This document shows, piece after piece, positions 51,897 to 61,736 of a stretch of DNA of 64,000 bases (position 1 is its first letter; each line of letters opens with the position of its first letter). Where the stretch lies: positions 372,001-436,000 of the forward strand of contig JAHBTP010000002.1 in NCBI GenBank assembly GCA_019638485.1, given 5' to 3'. The notes beneath the pieces are model-generated. The model had not been told where the DNA came from and did not search any database. It saw only the letters and a program-made list of their open reading frames with translations. A program made the position numbers and the translations under genes. This DNA comes from Ferruginibacter sp. Lineage in GTDB: Bacteria > Bacteroidota > Bacteroidia > Chitinophagales > Chitinophagaceae.

Positions 51897-52700
51897 ATGA
51901 AAAAAAGATTCTTTTTTATAGCTATCAGACTATTCTTAATTATTTATGGATTGGTGGGCATCGCATTGTATTATTTTCAAGATAAATTATTATTTCACCC
52001 ACAGTCAGTTGCCCCCGATTATAAATATCAGTTTAAAGGAAATTTCTCCGAACAATTTATTCCGGTAAATAGTGATTTTAAAATTCATTTAGTTAAAGTA
52101 ATACCCCAAATTCCGCGTAAAGGCCTTGTAATCTTCTTTCATGGAAATATGAAAAATGCTGAGTATTATCAAAAAAATATCGCTCCCCTTATTTCTCTTG
52201 GTTATGAAGTTTGGATACCGGATTATCCAAAATTTGGAAAGAGTGTAGGAGAGTTGTCAGAAGAAAATTTTAATACACTCGCTATCCAAACCCAAAGGTT
52301 GGCAAAAAGCTTTATCTCAACTGATTCAATTATCGTGTATGGTAAATCATTAGGCACCGGCCCGGCAGCATATCTTGCGGCTAACAGTAATAATAGGATG
52401 CTTATTTTAGAAACACCGTACTCCAGCATTCCTTCATTATTTAAACGATATGCATGGATGTATCCTGTTGCCCGCATGGCCAAGTTTAACTTTCCGGTAA
52501 TAGATTATCTAAAAGATGTAAAATGTCCAATTGTTATTTTCCATGGGAATGACGATGAAGTAATCGCTTTAAAAGAGGCCCAAAAACTAAAAGGAGATTT
52601 AAAACCCGGAGATCGCTTTATTACTATTGATGGTGGACATCATAATGATTTAAGAAATACACCCGTTTACACAACTACGCTGAAAGAAGTACTTAAATAA
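51897..52700 (+). CDS. Alpha/beta hydrolase, membrane-anchored (copy 2 of a tandem pair)
   Basis: The protein has 267 residues with the same architecture as the preceding gene: a membrane anchor (about 5-27), FFHGNMKN, nucleophile Ser151 in YGKSLGTG, acid Asp219 or Asp220 in HGNDDEV, and His248 in GGHHND. Both have the D-Y-x-x-F-G-K-S stretch (DYRGFGKS in copy 1, DYPKFGKS here). The pair probably arose by tandem duplication and has diverged substantially. The two are likely cotranscribed. Substrate is unknown. Confidence 0.85.
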   Translation: MKKRFFFIAIRLFLIIYGLVGIALYYFQDKLLFHPQSVAPDYKYQFKGNFSEQFIPVNSDFKIHLVKVIPQIPRKGLVIFFHGNMKNAEYYQKNIAPLISLGYEVWIPDYPKFGKSVGELSEENFNTLAIQTQRLAKSFISTDSIIVYGKSLGTGPAAYLAANSNNRMLILETPYSSIPSLFKRYAWMYPVARMAKFNFPVIDYLKDVKCPIVIFHGNDDEVIALKEAQKLKGDLKPGDRFITIDGGHHNDLRNTPVYTTTLKEVLK

Positions 52701-52705
52701 ATAAT

Positions 52706-53614
52706 TTAAAGCTCTTTTAGGAAAACACTTTTCGAATTGATCGAAAGAGAATAAACGGCTCCTTGTTTTACCGGAAAATTATTTGATTTATGACCAATTG
52801 GAAAATTAAAACAAACAGGACAGTTCAGCTCTGCAGCCCATTCTTTTAATATAGAATGGATACTTTTCCCAAAAGGCCTTTGGGTGTCCTTCATATCAGA
52901 AAACTCACCTAAAATTAATCCTGCTATTTCGTTTAATTTCCCACTTCGTTTAATTTGCCATAACATGCGGTCTAAGGCATAGCGATATTCTCCTACATCT
53001 TCAATAAATAAAATTTTATTCTTAACGTTAAAATCCGAAAGGGTTCCAATAATGTTACAAAGCAGTGCTAAATTACCTCCGGTTAAAACACCGGTTATAT
53101 TTCCTTGCTTATTTGATGGATTAGATTTAACCTTATAGTGCTGCTTTTTCCCCTGTAGTGTTTTTTGTAATGCTATAATGCTGCTTTTTGCTTTACCGTC
53201 ATTGAATAATGCAGCCATCGGCCCGTGAATGGATGATATGTTGTACTTATTTAACAGGTGCTGATGAAGGATGGTTATATCACTAAATCCGATAAGCCAT
53301 TTAGGTGCCTTTTTGAAGGAAGAAAAATTAAGGTTGTCTATAATCCTTCCCATTCCATATCCTCCACGTCCAAAAAGGATTGCGTTTACTTCCTTATTAT
53401 CCAGCATTTGTTGGAGCTCAGCCAATCTTTCTTTATCGGTACCGCTAAAATAGTTTTTTGATTTGCTGTTGAGTGTTTTACCTACAACCACTTTATAGCC
53501 CCACAACTGCAAAGTTTGAATACACTTCTCAGCTTTCTGAATCGGCATATATCCGGCAGGACACATGATACCTATAGTGTCTCCTTTTCTTAGTGTGGGT
53601 GGAAATATGGTCAT
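52706..53614 (-). CDS. LD-carboxypeptidase (peptidase family S66)
   Basis: The protein has 302 residues. The S66 catalytic residues are in place: Ser111 in GFSDIT, Glu205 in FIEDVGEYRYALDRML and His275 in FPIGHKSNN. GRGGYGMGRIIDNL is the other family hallmark. The family removes the terminal D-alanine from muropeptide tetrapeptides in peptidoglycan recycling. No signal peptide is seen, which fits a cytoplasmic recycling enzyme. It overlaps the stop of the upstream fatty-acid gene by 1 nt. Confidence 0.92.
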   Translation of the reverse strand: MTIFPPTLRKGDTIGIMCPAGYMPIQKAEKCIQTLQLWGYKVVVGKTLNSKSKNYFSGTDKERLAELQQMLDNKEVNAILFGRGGYGMGRIIDNLNFSSFKKAPKWLIGFSDITILHQHLLNKYNISSIHGPMAALFNDGKAKSSIIALQKTLQGKKQHYKVKSNPSNKQGNITGVLTGGNLALLCNIIGTLSDFNVKNKILFIEDVGEYRYALDRMLWQIKRSGKLNEIAGLILGEFSDMKDTQRPFGKSIHSILKEWAAELNCPVCFNFPIGHKSNNFPVKQGAVYSLSINSKSVFLKEL

Positions 53615-55992
53615 TAATTCCTTAATGGTTTACCGGTGGTTAATATACTTTGTATCCTTTCAAGTGTTTTCTTCTCTGCAGCTAAACTTAAAAAGGCTTC
53701 ACGTTCCAGATTAAGGAGGTATTGTTCGCTTACCAAAGAAGGTTCTGTTAAATCACCACCACACATTACGTAAGCTAATTTTCTTGCCACGACAACATCA
53801 AAATCTGTTGCATATTTTGCATGCCACATACTGTTGATACCGGAAAAGAGAGATCCCATCACTAATCGGCCATGCGCCATAATATCATTTCTTTCAATGG
53901 GCATTACATATCCTTTGTTATAAAGCTCCAACACAGCTTCTTTAGCTCGCGCAATGCGTCTGCCCGGATTAATAATTATTTCGTCTATCCCTTTCCGATA
54001 GAAACCTAAGTCAAATGCTTCATGAGCAGAAGTAGAAACTTTTGCAGTGGCAATAGTGAAAAATCTATTTTTAAGGGTATTGTTATCCGGCTCCCCGTGA
54101 TGTGTCTCATCGTTTGCACGCAATATAAACTCTTTTGTTCCTCCTCCTCCCGGTATTAGTCCAATTCCTGTTTCAACTAATCCGGTATAAGTTTCTGCAG
54201 AAGCAATAACTTTATCGGCATGCATACTCATTTCACAGCCTCCACCCAGGGCAAGTCCATTAGGTGCAACAACAACCGGTATTGCTGAATAGCGTATGCG
54301 CATCATGGTTTGCTGAAAGGTTCGAATGGCCATATCAAGATCATCGTAATCCTGCTCTGCCGCAAGCATAAAGATTAACCCCACATTGGCACCGGCACTG
54401 AAGTTGGCACCCTCGTTTGATATTACCAAACCTTTAAATTTTTCTTCTGCTAAAGCAATTGATTTTTGAATTCCCTCTAAAACTTCTCCACCAATACTTC
54501 CCATCTTGGTTTGCCATTCCAATCCTAAAACATCATCACCCAAATGATAGGTTCTACATGCGCTGTTTTTCCAAATGGTTTGATCTGCAAAATTCTTCAT
54601 TACTAAAAAGGCCTTGCCTCCCGGCATGTTGATATAAGCTTCTTTTTGTAAATCATAGTATTGGGTCTGTCCGTTCTCAACCTTATAAAAAGAGGAAATT
54701 CCCTTTTTTAACATGGTATCCACCCATGGTGCAACAGGTACTCCTGCTTCTTTCATGGCCTGTACGGTGGTTTGAACCCCTAATAAATCCCACGACTCAA
54801 ACGCTCCAATCTCCCAACCAAATCCGGCCTTCATTCCTTCATCAAGACGATATAATTCATTGCTGATTTCAGGAATACGATGGGATATATAAGAGAATAA
54901 TCCATAGTGAAACTTCCGAATGAAATCGCCCGCTTTGTCCGTTCCGGCTGCTAAGGTTCTTATCCTTGTGTGGAGATCTTCAATGGGTTTAGCTGCTTCA
55001 AGAGATGGGAATTTCGATTTCTTTCTGGCTTCATATTCTAGCGTTTGTAAGTTCAAAACAAAAATCTCTTTTTTGCCATCAGCGCCCTTAATCTTTTTAA
55101 AGAAACCTTGCCCGGTCTTATCGCCAAACCATTTATGCTCTATCATTTTATTTAACCATACTGGTATTTGAAATTGGCTTTTTGCTTCATCATTCGGACA
55201 ATTCTCTTCAACACCTTTAGCTACTTTCACTAAAGTATCTATACCAACTACATCTGCAGTACGAAATGTTGCAGATTTGGGGCGACCAAGAACAGGTCCT
55301 GTTAAAGCTTCTATTTCGTCTATGCTTAACTGTAACTTATCCATTAGGTGCATGATTGACATAATGCTAAACACACCAATCCTATTGGCAATGAATGCAG
55401 GCGTGTCCTTACATAATACTGTGGTCTTCCCTAATATTACATCACCATATTCCATTAAGAAATCAACTACTTCCTGCTTGGTCTCCTTGGTAGGAATTAT
55501 TTCTAATAGGCGGAGGTATCTTGGCGGATTAAAAAAGTGAGTGCCGCAAAAGTGCTGTTTAAAATCATCACTCCTGCCTTCCGACATTAAATGAATAGGA
55601 ATTCCTGAAGTGTTTGAAGTGATTAATGTTCCGGGCTTTCTGTATTTTTCAACTTCTGCAAAAACTGATTGTTTAATATCTAAGCGTTCTATCACTACTT
55701 CAATTATCCAGTCTGCCTCAGACACCTTTTTCATGTCATCTGTAAAATTACCGGTAGAAATATGCTTTATCACATCTTTATAATAAACCGGACTTGGCGA
55801 TGATTTCAGTGCAGTTGCCAATGCCTCATTCACAATTTTATTTCGTTCAACAGGATTTGTGCTTTCTTTAGCATTAGGATTTAATATATCTAATAACGTC
55901 ACTTTTAATCCTGCGCCGGCAAAGTGTGCAGCAATCCGACTTCCCATAACACCGCTTCCTAAAACGGCAACTTGCTTAATTATTCTTTTCAT
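53614..55992 (-). CDS. Bifunctional 3-hydroxyacyl-CoA dehydrogenase / enoyl-CoA hydratase
   Basis: The protein has 792 residues. The NAD-binding loop GSGVMGSRIAAHF (residues 12-17 for GxGxxG) opens the dehydrogenase half, which also has FCGTHFFNPPRYLRLLEIIPT. The crotonase half follows (about 470-700), with NFSAGANVGLIFML and LALGGGCEMSMHADKV and ETGIGLIPGGGGTKEF carrying the catalytic glutamates. The dehydrogenase-first order is that of FadN-type enzymes, not of E. coli FadB. It performs steps two and three of beta-oxidation. No thiolase or acyl-CoA dehydrogenase gene is next to it. Confidence 0.93.
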   Translation of the reverse strand: MKRIIKQVAVLGSGVMGSRIAAHFAGAGLKVTLLDILNPNAKESTNPVERNKIVNEALATALKSSPSPVYYKDVIKHISTGNFTDDMKKVSEADWIIEVVIERLDIKQSVFAEVEKYRKPGTLITSNTSGIPIHLMSEGRSDDFKQHFCGTHFFNPPRYLRLLEIIPTKETKQEVVDFLMEYGDVILGKTTVLCKDTPAFIANRIGVFSIMSIMHLMDKLQLSIDEIEALTGPVLGRPKSATFRTADVVGIDTLVKVAKGVEENCPNDEAKSQFQIPVWLNKMIEHKWFGDKTGQGFFKKIKGADGKKEIFVLNLQTLEYEARKKSKFPSLEAAKPIEDLHTRIRTLAAGTDKAGDFIRKFHYGLFSYISHRIPEISNELYRLDEGMKAGFGWEIGAFESWDLLGVQTTVQAMKEAGVPVAPWVDTMLKKGISSFYKVENGQTQYYDLQKEAYINMPGGKAFLVMKNFADQTIWKNSACRTYHLGDDVLGLEWQTKMGSIGGEVLEGIQKSIALAEEKFKGLVISNEGANFSAGANVGLIFMLAAEQDYDDLDMAIRTFQQTMMRIRYSAIPVVVAPNGLALGGGCEMSMHADKVIASAETYTGLVETGIGLIPGGGGTKEFILRANDETHHGEPDNNTLKNRFFTIATAKVSTSAHEAFDLGFYRKGIDEIIINPGRRIARAKEAVLELYNKGYVMPIERNDIMAHGRLVMGSLFSGINSMWHAKYATDFDVVVARKLAYVMCGGDLTEPSLVSEQYLLNLEREAFLSLAAEKKTLERIQSILTTGKPLRN

Positions 55993-56184
55993 TATCTAAT
56001 TAGTTAGTTAAACAACTATTATATCTCGAAGGTAGGAACATTTAATAAAATAAATTATAGCCACATTAACTATCGAGCTATTGCACAAATACAATAGCAA
56101 ACCATAGACCAATATTTAACATTGGAGAAATCAAAAGTCTGTTTTTTGTAAATTGAAAACTGATATGCTATAAAATAATAACAG

Positions 56185-57222
56185 TTATTCTTCAAAATAT
56201 TCTTTACCTGAAGTATTGATATATCCCGCCTTGCCGGTGTTTGTTATCACGTATAAATAATTTCCGCCCTGCATCATTCGGATATCCCGATATTTAGGCT
56301 CAATGGTTGTGTTATTTGCAAATAAATAACCCTTTTCACCGTTTAGTCCGGTTAAGATGAAACCCCCGGCTTCATCATAATCTATTCCTGCATAAGCAAT
56401 AGATTTGCTTTCGGGATTGTTTAATGGTGTTATGTATGCGTTGGCTTCTTTTTTCACTATAGCAAAATCACCATTTAATGGTGTTGTAGTAATTATAATG
56501 GAAATGCCTTCTGGTTTAATTAGTGTTCTTCCATCAGTGCCAAGCACTCCGTACAAATGGTTTTCAGAAACGAGTAAATAAGACTCACCTTTTTTTATTA
56601 AAGTTATTGAGTCATATATAAAAGGAACAATAGTTTCAAATTTGCTGTTAAAAACACCATAGCGATTTTGTTTAATAGCTATATAAAATGTTTCAGGGTT
56701 GTCTTTAATGGTGTAATCGTCAATAATTTCGTCAAATAAACCTTCACTATCCGGTAGTGAATATGATTTCTGTTTTTTAAAGCTACTAAAAGACTCGTTG
56801 GTTAAGTTTTCAGGTATTGCAGGGCATTGGGCCATTCTCACACCTTTCGTATTGATGCAAATTTCATAACCATCGGTAGTAAGGGATGCGCCTGCAAAGA
56901 TTACAGGCGTGCTTTCACCATCAACTTTACCCGGTATATAACCTATTCTAAAGGGTTTGGCTACAGTGTATTTAGCAGGGATAACCAACTTTCCTTCCTT
57001 ATTTATATAACCCCATTTGCTCCCCACTTTAACAGCCGCAAGACCCTCCGAAAACCAAGAAGTTTCAGCATATTTGGGTTGAATAATGATTTCTTTTGCT
57101 GCAGTAGTATAACCCCAATTATCTCCCTTACGGTATGGGATATACGAAAAGTCAATATCCTGAGCAATTATACCACTAACAATAAATAACCCTGTAATAC
57201 AGAGTAGTAGTTTAGGCGACAT
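56185..57222 (-). CDS. WG-repeat secreted protein
   Basis: The protein has 345 residues. A signal peptide (about 1-20, ending IIAQD) precedes several WG repeats, clearly seen in GDNWGYTTAAKEIIIQPKY and GSKWGYINKEGKLVIPAKY. Later copies (YGVFNSKFETIVPFIYDS, YGVLGTDGRTLIKP) are more diverged. The repeats form a beta structure of unknown function, and the protein is probably periplasmic or surface-exposed. metG lies 30 nt upstream on the same strand but ends before this ATG, so cotranscription is possible. Confidence 0.85.
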   Translation of the reverse strand: MSPKLLLCITGLFIVSGIIAQDIDFSYIPYRKGDNWGYTTAAKEIIIQPKYAETSWFSEGLAAVKVGSKWGYINKEGKLVIPAKYTVAKPFRIGYIPGKVDGESTPVIFAGASLTTDGYEICINTKGVRMAQCPAIPENLTNESFSSFKKQKSYSLPDSEGLFDEIIDDYTIKDNPETFYIAIKQNRYGVFNSKFETIVPFIYDSITLIKKGESYLLVSENHLYGVLGTDGRTLIKPEGISIIITTTPLNGDFAIVKKEANAYITPLNNPESKSIAYAGIDYDEAGGFILTGLNGEKGYLFANNTTIEPKYRDIRMMQGGNYLYVITNTGKAGYINTSGKEYFEE

Positions 57223-57252
57223 AAAAGAATTTTAAACTTTTCAAAAATAAAA

Positions 57253-59367
57253 CTAACTAACCGCTTGTCCTCCGGTGGTATCAGCATGCACAAATTGCAA
57301 TTTACCGTCTTTGTCTTCTGCCATTAAAATCATCCCATTGCTTTCTATTCCGCGCATTTTTCGAGAAGCAAGGTTGGCTACTACTACCACCTTTTGCCCA
57401 ATTAAGTTTTCAGGTTGATAATGTAATGCAATACCACTTACAATTGTGCGTGTTTCGAGCCCCATATTAACTTGCAACTTTAATAATTTATCTGCCTTTT
57501 CAACTTTTTCTGCAGCCGTAATAATACCGGTTCTTAAATCGAGTTTTGCAAAATCATCGAATTGGATAATATCTTTTTTCTTTTCTTCTTCGTGTGATGC
57601 TGCTTGAGTTGGTGAGTTCATTGTTGTGTGTGCGCTTTTTTGTTTTAGTTTTTCTATTTGTTGATTAATTTCCTCATCTTCTATTTTTCTAAATAATAAT
57701 TCTGGAGGCCTTAAGGAATAACCCACTTTCAACAGTCCCATTTTACCGGCATTCTCCCATTCTAATATACGGGGTACAACCTTCATCATGTGGCACATTC
57801 TTTCACCGGCATTGGGAAGAAACGGATGGCAAAGAATGGTTAGATTGGCCGTTAGCTGAAGGCAAACGTGAATGCAGTTATCAATGATTATTTGAGCCTC
57901 ATGGGTAGGCTTACCACTTTCATTTACTTGCTTAGCAACAATCCAGGGCTCCTTTTCTTGCATATAACGGTTACCCTTACGCGCTAATTCGATGACTTCA
58001 TTTTGTGCTTCTCTGAATTTATATTGCTCAATGAGCAACCCAACCTTTTCAGCAGCCAAACGCGTTTCCTCGGCTATTTGTTTGCCCTTTTCATCCCATT
58101 TGTGAAGCGGTGGAACTTTTCCTCCACACAATTTATGCATCAACACAAAAGTGCGGTTTACAAAATTACCTAAAATGGCTACCAGCTCGCTGTTTACAGC
58201 TTCTTGAAATCCTTTCCAGGTAAATTCACTGTCCTTGGTTTCAGGCGCAATAGAAGTAAGATAATATCGAATGGCATCTACCATTGTACTACCGTTTTCC
58301 TTATGTACAAAATCATTGATGTATTCATCCATTTCAACACTCCATCCCCTGCTGGTACTCATCTTATCTCCTTCAAGGTTCATAAATTCATTTGCCGGTA
58401 CATTATCCGGAAGCACATTGCCATGTATATGTAGCATTACCGGAAAAATTATACAGTGAAATACGATGTTGTCTTTCCCAATAAAATGAACCAGTTTGGT
58501 ATCCTTATCTTTCCAAAAGGGCTCCCAATCTTTTCCATGCTCAAGTGCCCATTGACGTGTAGCACTGATATAGCCAATAGGTGCGTCAAACCAAACATAT
58601 AATACTTTCCCTTCCGCTCCTTTTACCGGAACTTGAACACCCCAATCTAAATCACGCGTAACAGCACGTGGCTGCAGACCTGTATCCAGCCAACTTTTAC
58701 ATTGTCCTAAAACATTAGCTTTCCAATCATCCTTATGTCCTTCGAGTATCCATTCCCGTAAGAAAGATTCATATTGGTCTAAAGGTAAATACCAGTGTGT
58801 GGTACGCTTCTTAATAGGGGGATTTCCACTAAGGGTGCTTCGTGGGTTTATTAACTGTTCCGGGCTTAAAGAAGTACCGCATTTTTCACATTGATCACCA
58901 TAAGCCTCTGTATATCCGCAAAAGGGACAAGTGCCTTTAATATACCGATCTGCAAGAAAAGTAGATGCTACTTCATCGTAATATTGTTCCGTTTCCTTCT
59001 GTATTAATTTGCCTGCGTCATTTAAATCTTTAAAAAATGCTTGGGCTGTTTCGTGATGGATAGGTGCTGATGTACGATGATAAATATTAAATGAGATTCG
59101 AAAATCAGCCATATTGGATTTTAACAGGGCATGATATTTATCTACAATCTCACGTGGCGTAGTCTTTTCCTTCATCGCCTGAATAGTGATAGCAGCACCG
59201 TGTTCATCACTGCCACATACAAATAATACATCCTTTTTTAATGCCCTGAGATAACGAACATATATGTCTGCAGGGAGATATGCACCGGCTAAATGTCCTA
59301 AGTGCTTTGGACCATTGGCATAAGGTAATGCCGATGTGATTAAATATCTTTTGGGCTCACTCTTCAT
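57253..59367 (-). CDS. metG: Methionyl-tRNA synthetase with C-terminal tRNA-binding domain
   Basis: The protein has 704 residues from the ATG at 59367. The HIGH motif is in YANGPKHLGHLAGAYLPAD, and the KMSKS motif is KMSTS in LEGDKMSTSRGWSVE. The zinc knuckle CPFCGYTEAYGDQCEKCGTSL has four cysteines. A C-terminal EMAPII-like domain of about 110 residues (FDDFAKLDLRTGIITAAEKVE to GKLQFVHA) binds tRNA and gives dimerisation. A -7 element TACTTTTG at 59381-59374 ends 6 nt before the ATG. Confidence 0.96.
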   Translation of the reverse strand: MKSEPKRYLITSALPYANGPKHLGHLAGAYLPADIYVRYLRALKKDVLFVCGSDEHGAAITIQAMKEKTTPREIVDKYHALLKSNMADFRISFNIYHRTSAPIHHETAQAFFKDLNDAGKLIQKETEQYYDEVASTFLADRYIKGTCPFCGYTEAYGDQCEKCGTSLSPEQLINPRSTLSGNPPIKKRTTHWYLPLDQYESFLREWILEGHKDDWKANVLGQCKSWLDTGLQPRAVTRDLDWGVQVPVKGAEGKVLYVWFDAPIGYISATRQWALEHGKDWEPFWKDKDTKLVHFIGKDNIVFHCIIFPVMLHIHGNVLPDNVPANEFMNLEGDKMSTSRGWSVEMDEYINDFVHKENGSTMVDAIRYYLTSIAPETKDSEFTWKGFQEAVNSELVAILGNFVNRTFVLMHKLCGGKVPPLHKWDEKGKQIAEETRLAAEKVGLLIEQYKFREAQNEVIELARKGNRYMQEKEPWIVAKQVNESGKPTHEAQIIIDNCIHVCLQLTANLTILCHPFLPNAGERMCHMMKVVPRILEWENAGKMGLLKVGYSLRPPELLFRKIEDEEINQQIEKLKQKSAHTTMNSPTQAASHEEEKKKDIIQFDDFAKLDLRTGIITAAEKVEKADKLLKLQVNMGLETRTIVSGIALHYQPENLIGQKVVVVANLASRKMRGIESNGMILMAEDKDGKLQFVHADTTGGQAVS

Positions 59368-59373
59368 TTGATG

Positions 59374-59381
59374 CAAAAGTA
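59374..59381 (-). promoter_or_regulatory. -7 element immediately before metG
   Basis: A perfect TACTTTTG on the minus strand ends 6 nt upstream of the metG ATG; a TTG lies about 24 nt further upstream. Its position suggests a very short or absent 5' leader. Confidence 0.45.
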
Positions 59382-59511
59382 TTGAAGAACAAGCGCATTA
59401 CCATTCAACCCAATTGAAAACATGATTATTTTACCTTTCCCTGATTTTCCTGAAAAACGCAAAATCACTGGTTACTACAAAATTTCCGCCTCTAAATGTG
59501 GCTTTGGTCGG

Positions 59512-59531
59512 TAAATTTGATTTACAAATTT
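59512..59531 (+). promoter_or_regulatory. Palindrome overlapping a -7 element upstream of the S9 peptidase
   Basis: TAAATTTG (59512-59519) fits the -7 consensus. It is also the left half of a palindrome whose arms AAATTTG (59513-59519) and CAAATTT (59525-59531) are separated by 5 nt. A protein bound here would block the promoter. Confidence 0.4.
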
Positions 59532-59591
59532 TCTGCTAAATAAACCTTTTATTTTTTTCCCTTTAATTTAGTGGATATAAAAGCAACAAGT

Positions 59592-61736
59592 ATGAAACTG
59601 TTATCATCCTTTTTATTATTATTTATTTCCTTCTTTGTACAAGGGCAAGATAAACTACTCTCTATGCAAGATGCCATGCTGAATGCACGAACCACGCTTG
59701 CTCCGGAAACCCTTAAACAGCTCCAGTTTGTTAACGGGACTAATGATTTTGTTTTTGTAAAAAAAGTAGATGACCAAGAGGTGTGGGTTCGTGGAAATAT
59801 GAAGAATACCGAAGGCACAACCTTTTTAACCCTGGAAGCTATTAATAGCAGGGTAAGGCAAGCCAATTTGGATACTTTAAAAAAATTACCGGCTTTAACT
59901 TTTGATAAAGAGGGCTTTACATTAAGGATAAATGGGAAAGGTTATTATTTTAAAAATGATAACACATATAAGGTGAAGGGAGAAACGGTAGCCTCCGGTA
60001 AGGAAGCTGTAGATGAAGGAGCGGCCGGATATGTGGCTTATGTAGATAGCTTTGATCTGTATGTTGTAAAAGATGGAAAATCACATCGCATTACAACAGA
60101 CGGTAGTGAGGGTATTATATATGGAAAGGCAGTGCATCAACAGGAATTCGGAATTTCTAAAGGAACTTTTTGGAGCAATGACGGGTTGCTGCTCGCATTT
60201 TACAGAATGGATCAACAAATGATTCCTGATTATCCGATTATAGATTGGAGTGTTCGTCCGGCCAAGGTGCATAATTTAAAGTACCCGATGGCCGGTGATC
60301 CAAGTCATCACGTTACATTGGGTATATATAATACACAAACCCAAAAGGTTAGTTATATAAAAACAGGAGAACCGGTAGAACAATATCTTACTAATATCGC
60401 ATGGGCAGCCGATGGGAAATCTGTATTTATTGCTATTGTGAATAGAGAACAAAATCACATGAAGCTGAATCAATATGATGTTTCTACCGGAGCATGGGTA
60501 AAAACATTGTTTGAAGAAAAGCAGGGTAAATATGTTGAACCACAAGTTCCCATGCTGTTTTTAAAAAATATTCCCAATCAGTTTATATGGCAAAGTCGCC
60601 GGGATGGATGGAACCATTTATATCTCTATGATATTTCGGGAAAACTAATTCGGCAATTGACCGGCGGAGCATGGGAAGTGGTGGATGTGAAAGGGTTTAA
60701 TGAGAAAGGGGATATGTTGTACTATGTTTCTACAAAAGAATCTCCTATTAGCAGAAACTTGTATGGACTTAATATTAAAAGTGCGAAATCAATTGCCCTT
60801 ACCTCAGGGATTGCAAACCATATTACCCAGGTTAGTTCATCGGGGGATTATGTGATTGATAATTTCTCAACAATAGATAATCCGCGTACTATACAGCTAA
60901 TTGATACAAGGAGAGGAAAGGGGAAAGTATTATTACAGGCAAAAGACCCTTTAGCAGGTTATTCAAAGGGCGAGTTAAGTTTGTTTACATTAAAATCAGC
61001 TGATGGATATGAGTTGTATTCAAGATTGTTTAAGCCAGCACATTTTGATGCAAATAAAAAATATCCTGTTATTGTGTATTGGTATGGCGGCCCCCATGCG
61101 CAATTAATTTTAAATAGTTATAATGGCGGAGCAGGAGATTATTGGTTTCAATACCTTGCTGAGCGTGGTTATGTAGTGTTTACTGTTGACACAAGAGGAA
61201 GCGCAAATCGCGGCCTGGCATTTGAACAAACCATCTTTAGACATGCAGGGAAAATGCAAATGGCTGATTTAATGGTGGGCGTTGATTATCTAAAATCTCA
61301 ACCGTGGGTTGATGCCTCACGGATGGGTCTGTTTGGGTGGAGCTACGGTGGATTTATGACAACTGACTTTATGATTACACATCCGGGCGTATTTAAAGCG
61401 GCTGTGGCCGGAGGTCCGGTTATTGATTGGAAATTTTATGAAATTATGTACACAGAGAGATATATGGATACTCCAAAGGAAAACCCTGAAGGATACGAGG
61501 AAACTGATCTAACAAAAAGAGTAGAAAACTTAAATGGAAAGTTGATGCTTATCCATGGAATGCAAGATCCAGTAGTAGTTATGCAGCATTCTGTGCGCTT
61601 TGTAAAGGCTGCAGTTGATAAAGGCATTCAAGTTGATTATATGATATATCCGGGACATGAACATAATGTGTTGGGGAAAGACCGTGCTCATCTTTATCAA
61701 AAAGTAACAGATTACCTGTTTCAAAATCTTCAGTAA
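59592..61736 (+). CDS. Secreted S9 prolyl oligopeptidase / dipeptidyl peptidase IV-like protease
   Basis: The protein has 714 residues from the ATG at 59592, which begins a signal peptide (MKLLSSFLLLFISFFVQGQ). The N-terminal half is a beta-propeller (DPP IV N-terminal domain). The alpha/beta hydrolase half has Ser584 in GWSYGGFM, Asp659 in HGMQDPV and His689 in PGHEHNV. It should cleave dipeptides or short peptides after proline in the periplasm. The DPP IV glutamate pair was not located with certainty. A metzincin-like gene follows with no gap. Confidence 0.9.
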   Translation: MKLLSSFLLLFISFFVQGQDKLLSMQDAMLNARTTLAPETLKQLQFVNGTNDFVFVKKVDDQEVWVRGNMKNTEGTTFLTLEAINSRVRQANLDTLKKLPALTFDKEGFTLRINGKGYYFKNDNTYKVKGETVASGKEAVDEGAAGYVAYVDSFDLYVVKDGKSHRITTDGSEGIIYGKAVHQQEFGISKGTFWSNDGLLLAFYRMDQQMIPDYPIIDWSVRPAKVHNLKYPMAGDPSHHVTLGIYNTQTQKVSYIKTGEPVEQYLTNIAWAADGKSVFIAIVNREQNHMKLNQYDVSTGAWVKTLFEEKQGKYVEPQVPMLFLKNIPNQFIWQSRRDGWNHLYLYDISGKLIRQLTGGAWEVVDVKGFNEKGDMLYYVSTKESPISRNLYGLNIKSAKSIALTSGIANHITQVSSSGDYVIDNFSTIDNPRTIQLIDTRRGKGKVLLQAKDPLAGYSKGELSLFTLKSADGYELYSRLFKPAHFDANKKYPVIVYWYGGPHAQLILNSYNGGAGDYWFQYLAERGYVVFTVDTRGSANRGLAFEQTIFRHAGKMQMADLMVGVDYLKSQPWVDASRMGLFGWSYGGFMTTDFMITHPGVFKAAVAGGPVIDWKFYEIMYTERYMDTPKENPEGYEETDLTKRVENLNGKLMLIHGMQDPVVVMQHSVRFVKAAVDKGIQVDYMIYPGHEHNVLGKDRAHLYQKVTDYLFQNLQ

